This document shows positions 1 through 7,940 of a DNA stretch of 20,548 nucleotides, piece after piece. The DNA comes from Gnetum montanum. Lineage: Eukaryota > Streptophyta > Gnetopsida > Gnetales > Gnetaceae. The stretch lies in the NCBI GenBank assembly GCA_015680685.1, contig MNCI01028315.1:35449-55996 (forward strand), written 5' to 3'. Each line of letters opens with the position of its first letter. Within the stretch, counting starts at the first letter, position 1. Under the pieces are notes generated by a model, which made no database searches, was not told the origin of the DNA, and saw only the letters and a program-made list of their open reading frames with translations. The translations under genes and the position numbers were made by a program.

Positions 1-1069
1 TTGCCACCTACTTGATTAGCCTTTATATCTGTTGGGCTTTTAATTCATATAACTGACCTTGAGCATACATCCCAAGGGTCTCCCTCGTTTCATTACAAAG
101 CCCATCTATCATGTGGAAAAGTTGCTCTTTTTGAGAGAAATCATGGCCAGGACATATATGTAGTAATGAATAGTATCTATCCAGGGCCACATCCAAGGGT
201 TCATGATTTTCTTGCTTCCATCCTTCGATTTGTTTTCTTAGGTTCGATAGTCTTGCATAGTTTGATTTTTTTCATTGAAAAGTTCTAACATTGTGCACCA
301 CTGGTGGATGGAACTTGGTTCCAACGATCTATACCAACATTCAGCTTCATCTATTAGTGTCCTAGGGAAGAGCTTAAGCTTTTTCCATTGATTTTCAATA
401 TTTTGCAAGCCACAAGCATCATGGAAGGCTTGTTAGTGATGTTGTGGATCAGAATCATAGCCTCCCACAAATTTAGGGATATTATTCATAGTAAGCCTTT
501 TTATGCGATGCTTGTGGGGTTTCTTAACTACCTCTATGATTTGCATCAGGCTCTTAGTGACCAACAAGGGTTCATCATCATCCAATATGGCATGGTGGAA
601 ATTGCTATTTCTATTTGCTTGATTGTGGCGGTTTTGGTTGTGTTCATGTTCAAGTCTTTGATTTTTCTTGTGGTTTTGATTTCTACCCTTATCTTGATTC
701 CATAGTGAAGCTTTTTCTCTATACGTACATTCATCTTCATCAAAACTAAACGTTGAAGAAGAAGATGATGAGGAGGAATTGGGAGGATTTCCATGTCTTT
801 GATGATGTTCCCCATAGTCCCTTGATTTATCCTTTTCAGGTTTTGAGAAGGTCCTAGGCCTTGAGGCCTTCCCTAGGACTTACTTCATCTTCTCTAGGGT
901 TGTCTGACTTAGGTGAATGTAGTCCTTGAGCATCATTAGGGTGGTCATGAACATATGAAACCCCTACATGATGTTGGTCACTCTAATTTTCTTCAAGATA
1001 TTTCTTGTTAGTTCTCCAATGAATGTTCTCACCATATGATACATTATCGCTTCGTTGTGAAAGAGACAT
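1..1069 (-). pseudogene. Partial, broken gag gene of Ty3-type LTR retrotransposon (element A)
   Basis: Read on the minus strand, a gag-like product starts at the ATG at 1069-1067 (MSLSQRSDN...), just downstream of LTR A and its primer-binding site, and runs off the left edge. After a polar N-terminus and an Asn/His/Gln/Lys-rich linker (about 830-550) comes the retrotransposon gag core: IPKFVGGYDSDPQ near 480-440, LFPRTLIDEAECWYRSL near 385-330, and the CPGHDF and GLCNETRETLG blocks near 160-70. This order is typical of plant Ty3 capsid domains. At least two frameshifts (one near 230) and several in-frame stops, including a TAA inside the core, make it non-functional. The pol gene would lie outside the window. 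Open frames on the opposite strand here (for example 388-705) are antisense shadows. Confidence 0.8.
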
Positions 1070-1169
1070 TTTTGTTAGTTAATGATGTGTGTGACTTAAT
1101 ATTTTCTAAAAGATAAATCATTAATGCATTTACAACAATTTTGTATGATATAACTAATCTAGATAACTA

Positions 1170-1187
1170 GCACCATCAATGGAGCCA
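1170..1187 (-). promoter_or_regulatory. Primer-binding site, tRNA-Asp type, decayed (element A)
   Basis: One base inside the end of LTR A, the minus strand reads TGGCTCCATTGATGGTGC. This resembles the complement of the plant tRNA-Asp 3' end (TGGCGCCGTTGCCGGGGA), the primer used by Athila-like Ty3 elements, with about 12 of 18 positions matching. Some of the differences remove CpG sites. Its position directly between LTR and gag supports the call. It is probably too degraded to prime now. Confidence 0.6.
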
Positions 1188-1973
1188 ATGATGAGTGGTG
1201 AGGTACCCCTTAAATCCAACCATACAAATAATAAGCATTCATGCATGATTTTGTTCAATTCCATGGATGGGACTGGTTGTGGTGTCAAATTCTATGGATG
1301 GAACTAGTTGTGGCAACTAGATCGTTATGTCTTGATCATAGTTCACTATCTTCCCACATGGACTAGTGGTAGCTTTGCCATGTATGGTTTAGTCTAGAGT
1401 GAGGCATATGATTCTTGATGTTGTTTCGACCTTATGCTACTCCTAACAATAATAAAGAAATCATTTTTTTAAATTGATAAACAATGGAAAGTAAATTCCA
1501 AACTAGCCTATAGGTAATGAGTGTTCATTCCTAGCTTGGCATACACATCCTGAACCCTACTTATACACTACTGGGATTACCAAGCGCTATGCTATTGGGT
1601 GAACCAAGCAATAACACTACTGGGATTATGAAGCAAATATGTGTTTACACTCAAAACCGATTGTGCTCATTTCACCAATTCATTAACATGCATAAAACAT
1701 AAATATTAACTAAGTACATGGAATATAAATTATATTAAAAGTAAATTGTATTAATCTAAGTTAAAGTGCTACAATGAATAAGAATCAATCTTGATCTTAT
1801 TGTCATTCATGTAATGTGTCTAGGTACATTGCCACTTGAATAAGATGTCATACAACTGACTCAGATCCACAGTACAGGCACTTACTAACTATTCTCCAAG
1901 ATTATGAAATAAAACTAGAAGAGTTTGGGTACTCTATTGACCAAAGAACTACATAAACATGATTGTGAGCACG

Positions 1974-1981
1974 TATTTATA
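1974..1981 (-). promoter_or_regulatory. TATA box of LTR A
   Basis: The minus strand reads CTATAAATACG. The same element occurs at the equivalent place in LTR D (18119-18126), so it is the likely core promoter separating U3 (higher coordinates) from R/U5. Confidence 0.55.
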
Positions 1982-2094
1982 GATTTTATTGCTAGGCTAC
2001 GTCGACGGGGCCTCATTGATGCATGAAATGATGGGTTGATAGGACCATGTCGATAAGGCCTCATCAATGAAACTGACGATGTCCACAGAGCCTC

Positions 2095-2370
2095 ATTGAT
2101 GTAGCCTTGTTGTCAAAGCCTTGACATTGGAGCCTTGTTGTTGGAGTCTGGACATTAGAGCCTTGTTGTTGGAGTCTTAAGATCAGGGCCTTGTTTTCGA
2201 AGCCTTGATATTAGAGTCTTGTTGCTGGAGTCTTGACATTGGAGCCCTATTGTTGGAGTCTTGACATCAGAGCCTTGATATCATAGCCTTGTTGTCAGCG
2301 CCTTAACATTGAATCCTTGTTGTCAGAGCCTTGATATCAGGACCTTAATATTAGGGCTAGGATATCAGAG
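2095..2370 (-). repeat. U3 minisatellite in LTR A
   Basis: About a dozen and a half degenerate copies of a ~17-base unit alternating between GAGCCTTGTTGTTG and GAGTCTTGACATT (plus-strand reading). They lie upstream of the TATA box in the sense direction, the usual place for U3 enhancers. LTR D has a shorter array at about 18230-18415; LTR C has none. An enhancer role is inference only. Confidence 0.65.
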
Positions 2371-2417
2371 CCAACCAAAAAGGTAGCATTCTATCGGATA
2401 ACCCAGATAACTCATTA

Positions 2418-2794
2418 ACTATGCTTGCAAATAAATAACCATGCTTGTAACAAATAATAAAAATTTTTAAGTTATCAAAGGTGATATCATGAATTGATGT
2501 TTTTTTTTCCATTTTTGGCTTTGCCTCCAAATTGAGCAGTCCCCAACATGCTTCTTCATGCTCTCGCATGAGTAGGCATGTCACAGTTATATGTATAGTA
2601 TGTTGCATGTGATTATGACATAAGGGATTACCATCCCATAGAAGTGCAACATCAAAGGGACTTGTGACAAGAGAGATACTATACATAGTTTTAGGGAAAA
2701 GGACCCCATAACACTCCACTCATCTGAAGCAAAATTGAGGGTGGTAAACCTATTTCGATAGGTTCTCCAGAAAAATTATGTTCCCCCTCCTAAC
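2418..2794. other. Junction region between LTR A and element C
   Basis: No gene is recognisable. The first bases, ACTATGCTTGCAAAT (2418-2432), match exactly a site inside repeat B (7829-7843). About 50 bases at 2448-2495 (ACAAATAAT...GGTGATATCATG) match repeat B in reverse orientation (complement of about 7765-7815). A T-run follows near 2500. The 5' part of element C is lost somewhere in this interval. Confidence 0.5.
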
Positions 2795-3916
2795 GATGGT
2801 GAGGAGGTGGTGTATCAGAACCTTCACTTCACGATTCACAATCCTGGTTATGATCCCCATGAACACTAAGTGTTCAATGAGGGAACACAAACATATGATA
2901 GTCTGGGGTCTGGGGTGTACGCACTTAACCCACGAATTAACAAATGGCAAGCACCTCGATGGTTACCTTATCCCCAAGGTAACCCGAAGCAATTCCACAA
3001 ACCATTAATGTCTTATCCAAGTGAAACTTTACCACAACCTATTGAGAAACAGTAGCAGTGGAAATACCCATAGTCATGGGGGATGCCACCGCCAAGGAAA
3101 AACTATCCTTACCGGTAACCAGATCCATATGGCTACTACGTGTAGCAGCCAATCTCTCCATGTGACTCTATTGGTCACATGACACCACAATGTCACTACC
3201 AAGCTCGGGAGTATTATAGGACTCCTTCTCCTAGGAGAGACAACCCATAGACATACCATCCTCCAAACCCATCCGCAACTCTCACACTGATAGCTCCATT
3301 AACTCCTGCTCTAGCAATGCAGGGGGAACTCCCCACTCAACCGCAACAAAGCAATGCTACGAGAGTTCTAAACCTTCAACCTGCTACTGGTTTTGACAAC
3401 TGTACAAAGTGAAGACCCTTCTTTAGATCCAATAGTCCAACCAAGCTCTCACAACCATAAGCGGTTGAGCCTCTGAATGCTCCTCCATCAAATAAGGCTT
3501 TAGAGCTCAACGCAACACATACCTTCACTGACTGGATTAACGAAAGCCACCTTCTGAGGAAATTCTATGATCCTGTAAGTCATTTAATTTATCTCCAAGT
3601 TGCTTAGAATGAACCATGTAAAGCTCTTTTGGACTCAGGTTCCATAGTCAACTTAATATCACAAGAGATGTATGAAGCTTGGAACCTACCTCCACTAAAG
3701 AAGAGCAATATTCACTTAGAGTTGGCTAACCAATCCATCACTATTTCCTTGGGACTGGTGGAGGACATTGTTACCACTGTGTGTGGTTGGTCATACCCAG
3801 CTGATTTCCTAGTGATACATGTAAACAATGACCAAGGGGACTTCCCAATAATAATGGGGATGGCATGGCTAAGTACCATATACTCATGCCTAGGAATCCA
3901 TGAAATTTCCCTATAA
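2795..3916 (+). pseudogene. gag C-terminus and aspartic protease of Ty3-type element C, with many stops
   Basis: One reading frame can be followed from 2795 to the TAA at 3914-3916 without frameshift but with nine in-frame stops, mostly TAG or TAA. The first part is Pro/Tyr/Gln-rich (WLPYPQG, MPPPRKNYPY), as in gag C-termini. A degenerate zinc knuckle, C-x4-H-x4-C (CDSIGHMTPQC, 3161-3193), lacks the expected leading cysteine. From about 3611 there is a retroviral-type aspartic protease: ALLDSGSIVNLIS with catalytic Asp in DSGS (in place of DTG), then the LGLVEDIVTTVCGWSYPADF strand region and FPIIMGMAWLSTI, matching the family's IxLGRPWL segment with Leu-Gly changed to Met-Gly. In intact relatives the protease leads into reverse transcriptase; here it does not. 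Confidence 0.8.
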
Positions 3917-4407
3917 ATATCTAAGGAAAACACGTTTGGGATGATCGAGAAGAGAAAGCTCCATGCATCACATACAATGACACAGGGGGTGATTATGTAT
4001 AAGAATGTTCAACAATGCCTTCATGAAACTGGTGTGCCCAAGAAATTAACATAAAAAAATGCCTGTATGTAGCAACCACACAACAAGAAGACACCCAGTG
4101 GTTGATAGCTAATCAAGAGAGCAACTCATCAATGTGCATGGGACTAACTAGTGGACCAACTTGCGACCACGTAGAAGGTATAGATGTACTAGAGCAAGAG
4201 TGTCACCAATGTCCAACCCTTAACCTAAAAACATCAATTTGGGGAAGTTGGAAACTCCTAAAAAATTGAAACAAATTCTTTCATAGGAGAATACTAGTCG
4301 GTGTGCAACAGGCGAAACCTTATCATGAATCTAGAATGGTCAATGCACATAGTACCTATGAGAGAGGAAAACCTTGCTCATTATTTCAAATCTTCTCTTT
4401 TCAACTC
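3917..4407 (+). other. Degenerate region after the protease, no RT or integrase motif seen
   Basis: All plus-strand frames carry frequent stops. I found no reverse transcriptase YxDD, RNase H or integrase HHCC/DDE motif. The stretch is far too short (under 500 bases) to hold the ~3 kb of pol normally found here. Short islands such as MREENLAHYFKSSLFNS just before 4408 may be the last trace of pol or gag-pol coding sequence. Pol was either deleted from this copy or never present. Confidence 0.5.
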
Positions 4408-4424
4408 AGTCATGGGGGAGATGG
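4408..4424 (+). other. Polypurine-tract-like motif, copy 1 (element C)
   Basis: CAGTCATGGGGGAGATG. It shares the CAGTCATGGGG core of the true tract next to LTR C, but lies about 2 kb upstream of that LTR. Confidence 0.45.
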
Positions 4425-5751
4425 CCACCTATGTTGATCAATGAAGGTCCTCAGTTCCTTTTTAATTTTTTGTTTCACACATTTTTTTTTACAAATGTCT
4501 TTAACTTTTCTCGTTTTTATTTTACAACATCATTCATACTTCTTCTTTTATTAGTTTGTTTATTTATTTTGTTAAGTTTGTCACCTAATAAGTGCTCCTG
4601 AAGATGGTATGAACTGTATTCCATTGATTGCTAATGTTTGGTTTTTACCTTTGAGTTATAATGTTGATACTAAGGTATGGTTCTTTTGATATAACATGCA
4701 AAGAGTCCACATCATCCATACATCCATAAATTTCAATGGTCTCTCTTGGCTTGGAAGTGTACAGTCCTTTTCCTTAACTAATAAGAACTATTAACAAATC
4801 ATTGACTCGGCATTTTTCAAACTAAGGAAGGACTTAAGGATTGAAAAGGGTGTGACTTCAATGGGATTTGATGCATTTGTGGTGGTCATTCTCTTGGATG
4901 CTTGGATGTTTTATTCTTGAGTTTCCCTTACCATTATGACATTGCTCCATTATCGGGAAGCTGAGCTAATAAAAAGAATAAGTCTTTGCATGGTGTGGTT
5001 CTCACGCAAAAAAAAAAAGGAAAAAAAAAAGAGAAAAGTGAGAATTCAAAGCACACCCCTTAGACGAAATAATCATCTAGGCTACAAGCACTAGTTATGA
5101 AACTAAATAAAAATGTTCCCTCTAACTAAGGCCCTTCCTTGCTTCCTACTTTCTCCTCTTTCGTTTCGTCGAAATGGTGGTGACTCTTTGGCGGAGGCAT
5201 TTGTGTTACTTCAGGTGGATGGATTGGCCGAATGTATTAATGTGAAGTCACTGGATGTGGATTGTTTGAGGCTGGATTTGGAATGAGATATACTAAGTCA
5301 CATTAACCATAACTACACAAGGGACTGTACACCACCTTGTTCTTGAGACTCCATTCCATTTTCTTCTATCTATCATTCTTTCTCCATTTCCCACCTCATT
5401 GCTGGTTGTATCAATAGTCCATATTTCGTTGACACATTGTTTTCTTTTTGGTAAATTCTTAGGGTTAAGACTTTAACTCTTACTTCCAAATGACATTTTC
5501 AGAGCCTACAGACTCTTTGAATGTGGGATTGTCAGGGCATTAAGGCCATCAGCTTGCTTTGGGGAGGACCCACTCACATTCCTATTTGGTGCATTTGTTA
5601 ATTTCTTTCCCTTAAAAATTTTTGCAATCAACCTTTACTTTGTTCGTTTCCACCCTTGAAATCCATTTTATTGGCATTGCCATTGATTCTTTTTCTCTAT
5701 CTTTTTTATTCCTTATCTTTTTCCATTATCTTGCTACCGAAGGCTTGCTCT

Positions 5752-5763
5752 CAGTCATGGGGG
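5752..5763 (+). other. Polypurine-tract-like motif, copy 2 (element C)
   Basis: CAGTCATGGGGG, 641 bases upstream of LTR C. Element D has AGTCATGGGGG at a similar place (19209-19219, about 740 bases from its LTR), and flanking bases (TTGGT, TTTCGA) also agree. Confidence 0.5.
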
Positions 5764-6040
5764 TCTTGGTCCAATTTTTTCGATTTTCTCTTAACCCCTA
5801 TAGCTTGGGAAGTCACTAGTGTTATATCTCCAAAGTCCACATTAGCCATATCACAACTCAGCCAATGGACCTTACACTGAGGCAAGGTATCAACTGCATT
5901 GTGATTCATTTACGCTTGCTAATATAAGACTGTGTTGTATGTGCAAATGGTAATCATAAAAAACTGGATTGGATCTGGAGGGAACACTTGGAATGGACTG
6001 GTGCTAAAACAGTTATGCAAGGAACAAGATTGATGATGCG

Positions 6041-6171
6041 GTAATGGATGGACAACAGAAGGCATAATCTTGGCATTGGCAGCAACAGAATTTTTCTTTT
6101 CTCTCNGTAATGGATGGACAACAGAAGGCATAATCTTGGCATTGGCAGCAACAGAATTTTTCTTTTCTCTC
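6041..6171 (+). repeat. Exact 65-base duplication around a single N (likely assembly artefact)
   Basis: Bases 6041-6105 and 6107-6171 are identical 65-mers separated only by the N at 6106. Each starts GTAATGGATGGACAACAG and ends in a CT run. A perfect duplicate split by an ambiguous base, within otherwise diverged DNA, suggests two overlapping contig ends that were not merged. The following CT-rich microsatellite (to about 6192) could have caused the break. Confidence 0.75.
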
Positions 6172-6378
6172 TCTCTTCTCTTTTCTCTCTCAGTTGCCAA
6201 ATAAGGCTAGATGTCAAATGTGTATAGTGTTCACTTTTGTTATGATGAACACTAATTTTGTCATGTGTTGTAATGATGATCCGTTCACATGTCACCTCAT
6301 TCACCATTAGTATCATTCAAATCAATAATCCCATACCTTCCCAATATTTTGTAAGGAACTCAAGGACGAGTTTTCATT

Positions 6379-6392
6379 CAGTCATGGGGAAA
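6379..6392 (+). other. Polypurine tract of element C
   Basis: CAGTCATGGGGAAA lies directly before the TGATGGGCC start of LTR C, the position from which plus-strand DNA synthesis is primed. The same core lies directly outside LTR D (18474-18484, minus strand). Confidence 0.65.
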
Positions 6393-6400
6393 TGATGGGC

Positions 6401-6446
6401 CACGATATCGTGTACGTGATATCGTGTCTACCCTCGCGATATCGCG
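6401..6446 (+). promoter_or_regulatory. Cluster of GATATC-centred palindromes in U3 of LTR C
   Basis: CACGATATCGTG (6401-6412, perfect), CGTGATATCGTG (6415-6426, imperfect) and CGCGATATCGCG (6435-6446, perfect). The cluster ends about 15 bases before the TATA box. Such symmetric sites could bind dimeric transcription factors; this is inference. Confidence 0.55.
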
Positions 6447-6461
6447 GCCTACTGCAAGGTC

Positions 6462-6469
6462 TATAAATA
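6462..6469 (+). promoter_or_regulatory. TATA box of LTR C
   Basis: TATAAATA in the context GGTCTATAAATAAGAGG, about 70 bases inside the LTR. This is a canonical core-promoter position and would give a very short U3. Confidence 0.6.
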
Positions 6470-7190
6470 AGAGGTGGCTTTCCCTATTCTAGGCACTTAG
6501 GCTTAGACCCTTAGCCAAACTATAGCAGTTTTACCATTCCAGAGTTAGAATAATTTCCATGTGCCCACAGTAGGAGTCTTAAATTAAATGGATATTTATT
6601 CGAGAAAATTGTACCTGAGCACACATTTGTATACGGAAATAAAGACAAACTTTCTGATAAACCTTGTAGCAGGTGGACTAAGCTAAATAGGAATTAATTT
6701 CTGTTGAATGTTTAAATGCTTTCTTAGTTAATTAATCTCTCTCAACCCTTAACTCTCATAGGTAAGTGCACTTAGTACGACCTCTTCGAGCACGTGTGTA
6801 ATGCTTGGTAACCCAGTAACGAATAGTGTTTGGTAATCCCAACAGTGTTGCACTCGTTCAGGGTGTGTGCGGCAAGTGGAAATGGATACTGGTGCTAGGC
6901 TAATTAGAACTTAGTTAGTGAATAGTTAATGGAAGTTAGTCACTTAGGTCTCTTCACCTTCCCCCATTAGCATAAGTCATTAAAAAGATAAAAGATATAA
7001 AAATCACATACCTCAAGCATACTTAACCATACAACCGTGACAATACAAGTGAGCTTGAGAAGACAGTGATTGATTAACCTTAAGTGTTCCATTAAGGCGC
7101 GTAAGCACTTAGTCCTTGGAGTTTGACCGGATCGCGTGTGAGATGCTCATATTCATATGGTTGAGTGTAGGGGTACCTTGCCACTCATCA

Positions 7191-7397
7191 CCTTGTAATA
7201 CGAAAGAAGGAGATTGAGAGTATTCATATAAGATTGCTAAAGTAGGGCTAAAACAAAAGCCAAATTTAGTGTTTACTTAAAGGAATACTATATAATGTTC
7301 CTTAGTTAAGTAGTTACCACCTAGGTTGTTCTTCCTATGGCATGTTTCTCCACCTATGCTTCTATGGTATCAACATCCCCCAAATAGTAAATAATGT
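7191..7397. other. Flank right of LTR C, no recognisable gene
   Basis: AT-rich DNA without open frames or repeats matching the rest of the window. Confidence 0.4.
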
Positions 7398-7462
7398 GAT
7401 GTTAGGCTAGTGGCGAGACTCTTGATTCAGAAGCTCCAAGTTACGGATTTGATTCTAGTGAG
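7398..7462 (+). repeat. tRNA-like relic, possible SINE head
   Basis: A-box-like TAGGCTAGTGG (7403-7413) fits TRGYNNARNGG at 10 of 11 positions. A B-box-like GATTTGATTCT (7446-7456) fits GGTTCGANNCC at 8 of 11, with C-to-T or G-to-A at each mismatch. The 32-base spacing and the CTTGATTCAGAAG anticodon-arm-like middle suit a tRNA-derived pol III promoter. No clear 3' tail is visible before repeat B at 7522, so it may be a truncated SINE or a tRNA pseudogene. Confidence 0.4.
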
Positions 7463-7521
7463 TAATGGTAAATTATAAAGTTTTAACTGGATTATATATC
7501 TTCGTGTGTACCTTTATTACA

Positions 7522-7940
7522 ATTATTTTGGGGTCCCAATCACTCCCATCTACACCACACAATTTATGTGGAATATAAAAATGACTCATAGGATTAATTT
7601 GAGAAAAAGTCATCTTCCTCATCATCTTCATCTTGGTGCTTTTAAATTGACCATTAAAATAAGCAAAAAATTTTAGGAGTATCATTATCTTGATAATTAA
7701 TAGGCAAAAGATACAACCAAGAGTCTCTTGTTATCTTGAAAGCATAGTCATTCAGCAACAAGCATGATATCACCTCTGGATAACTCAAAAATTCTCATTA
7801 TTTGTCACTAGCAATCTTGTTTTAGATAACTATGCTTGCAAATTAAGATTATTTTGGGGTTCCAACCACTCCCATCTACACCACACAATGTTTGTAGAAC
7901 ATAAAAATGCCTCATAGGATTAATTTGAGAAAAAGTCATA
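7522..7940. repeat. Repeat B, one full and one partial tandem unit
   Basis: A unit starting ATTATTTTGGGGT at 7522 runs to about 7847 (about 326 bases) and starts again at about 7848, repeating CACTCCCATCTACACCACACAAT and CTCATAGGATTAATTTGAG before breaking off at AGTCAT, where repeat F begins. A third copy lies at 17141-17367. The site GATAACTATGCTTGCAAAT (7825-7843) corresponds to the position where LTR D is inserted in the third copy. It could be part of an LTR of another element; I cannot classify it. Confidence 0.6.

Larger units (their letters stand above)
1189..2417 (-). repeat. 5' LTR of element A (minus strand)
   Basis: A 1229-base LTR, read on the minus strand. In plus orientation it begins TGATGAGTGG; its other end reads CTCATTA, where the relative LTR D has CTCATCA. 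It aligns along its length with LTR D (17368-18471): about 93% identity over a 112-base stretch hand-counted near 1360-1470, lower elsewhere. The last ~60 bases on the gag side also match the end of LTR C (GGGGTACCTYRCCACTCATCA on the sense strand). Because gag follows on the same strand, this is the 5' LTR. A ~30-base tandem duplication at about 1258-1317 (ATGGATGGRACTRGTTGTGG) is single-copy in LTR D. The 14-mer CACTACTGGGATTA occurs twice (about 1567 and 1615). Confidence 0.85.
4408..6392 (+). other. 3' noncoding region of element C
   Basis: An AT-rich, T-run-rich stretch between the end of coding and the 3' LTR. About 4980-5290 is clearly the same sequence as the reverse complement of 19700-20110 in element D: shared blocks include CATGGTGTGGTT, GAATTCAAAGCACACCCCTTAGAC, CTACAAGCACTA and CTAACTAAGGCCCTTCCTT. 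The final block, AACTCAAGGACGAGTTTT before the polypurine tract, also matches D. Long regions between pol and 3' LTR are known in Tat and Athila-type plant elements. Phe/Leu-rich open frames inside (4374-4601, 5622-5880) are translations of T-rich DNA. Confidence 0.65.
6393..7190 (+). repeat. 3' LTR of element C (plus strand)
   Basis: A 798-base LTR, TGATGGGCC...CCACTCATCA, preceded by a polypurine tract. Its last ~60 bases (CATATGGTTGAGTGTAGGGGTACCTTGCCACTCATCA region) and the block around TTGGTAATCCCAACAGTG match the sense strand of LTRs A and D, so it belongs to the same family. Its U3 is different, with GATATC palindromes in place of a minisatellite. No partner 5' LTR is in the window, because the 5' part of element C is missing. 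Confidence 0.75.

Noticed and set aside
388-705. 105-codon plus-strand frame with membrane-like segments
   Set aside because: It lies exactly antisense to the gag A core and linker, which show family motifs on the minus strand.
2095-2370. Short regular repeats considered as a CRISPR array
   Set aside because: Units are degenerate, contiguous, about 17 bases and without unique spacers; they lie inside an LTR of a plant retrotransposon.
3072-3082. AGTCATGGGGG in gag of element C as a further functional polypurine tract
   Set aside because: It falls within gag coding sequence where it would encode Ser-Trp-Gly, so coding constraint or chance may explain it; kept only as a side note to the motif finding.
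5010-5035. A-run considered as the poly(A) tail of a LINE or processed gene
   Set aside because: No coding sequence precedes it, and the same place in element D holds a comparable A/T-rich run, so it is an inherited part of the 3' noncoding region.
5622-5880. Hydrophobic Phe/Leu-rich frames in the 3' region of element C, considered as an env-like gene of Athila-type elements
   Set aside because: They are translations of T-rich DNA, two overlapping frames are equally open, no counterpart frame exists in element D, and one runs through the polypurine-like motif.
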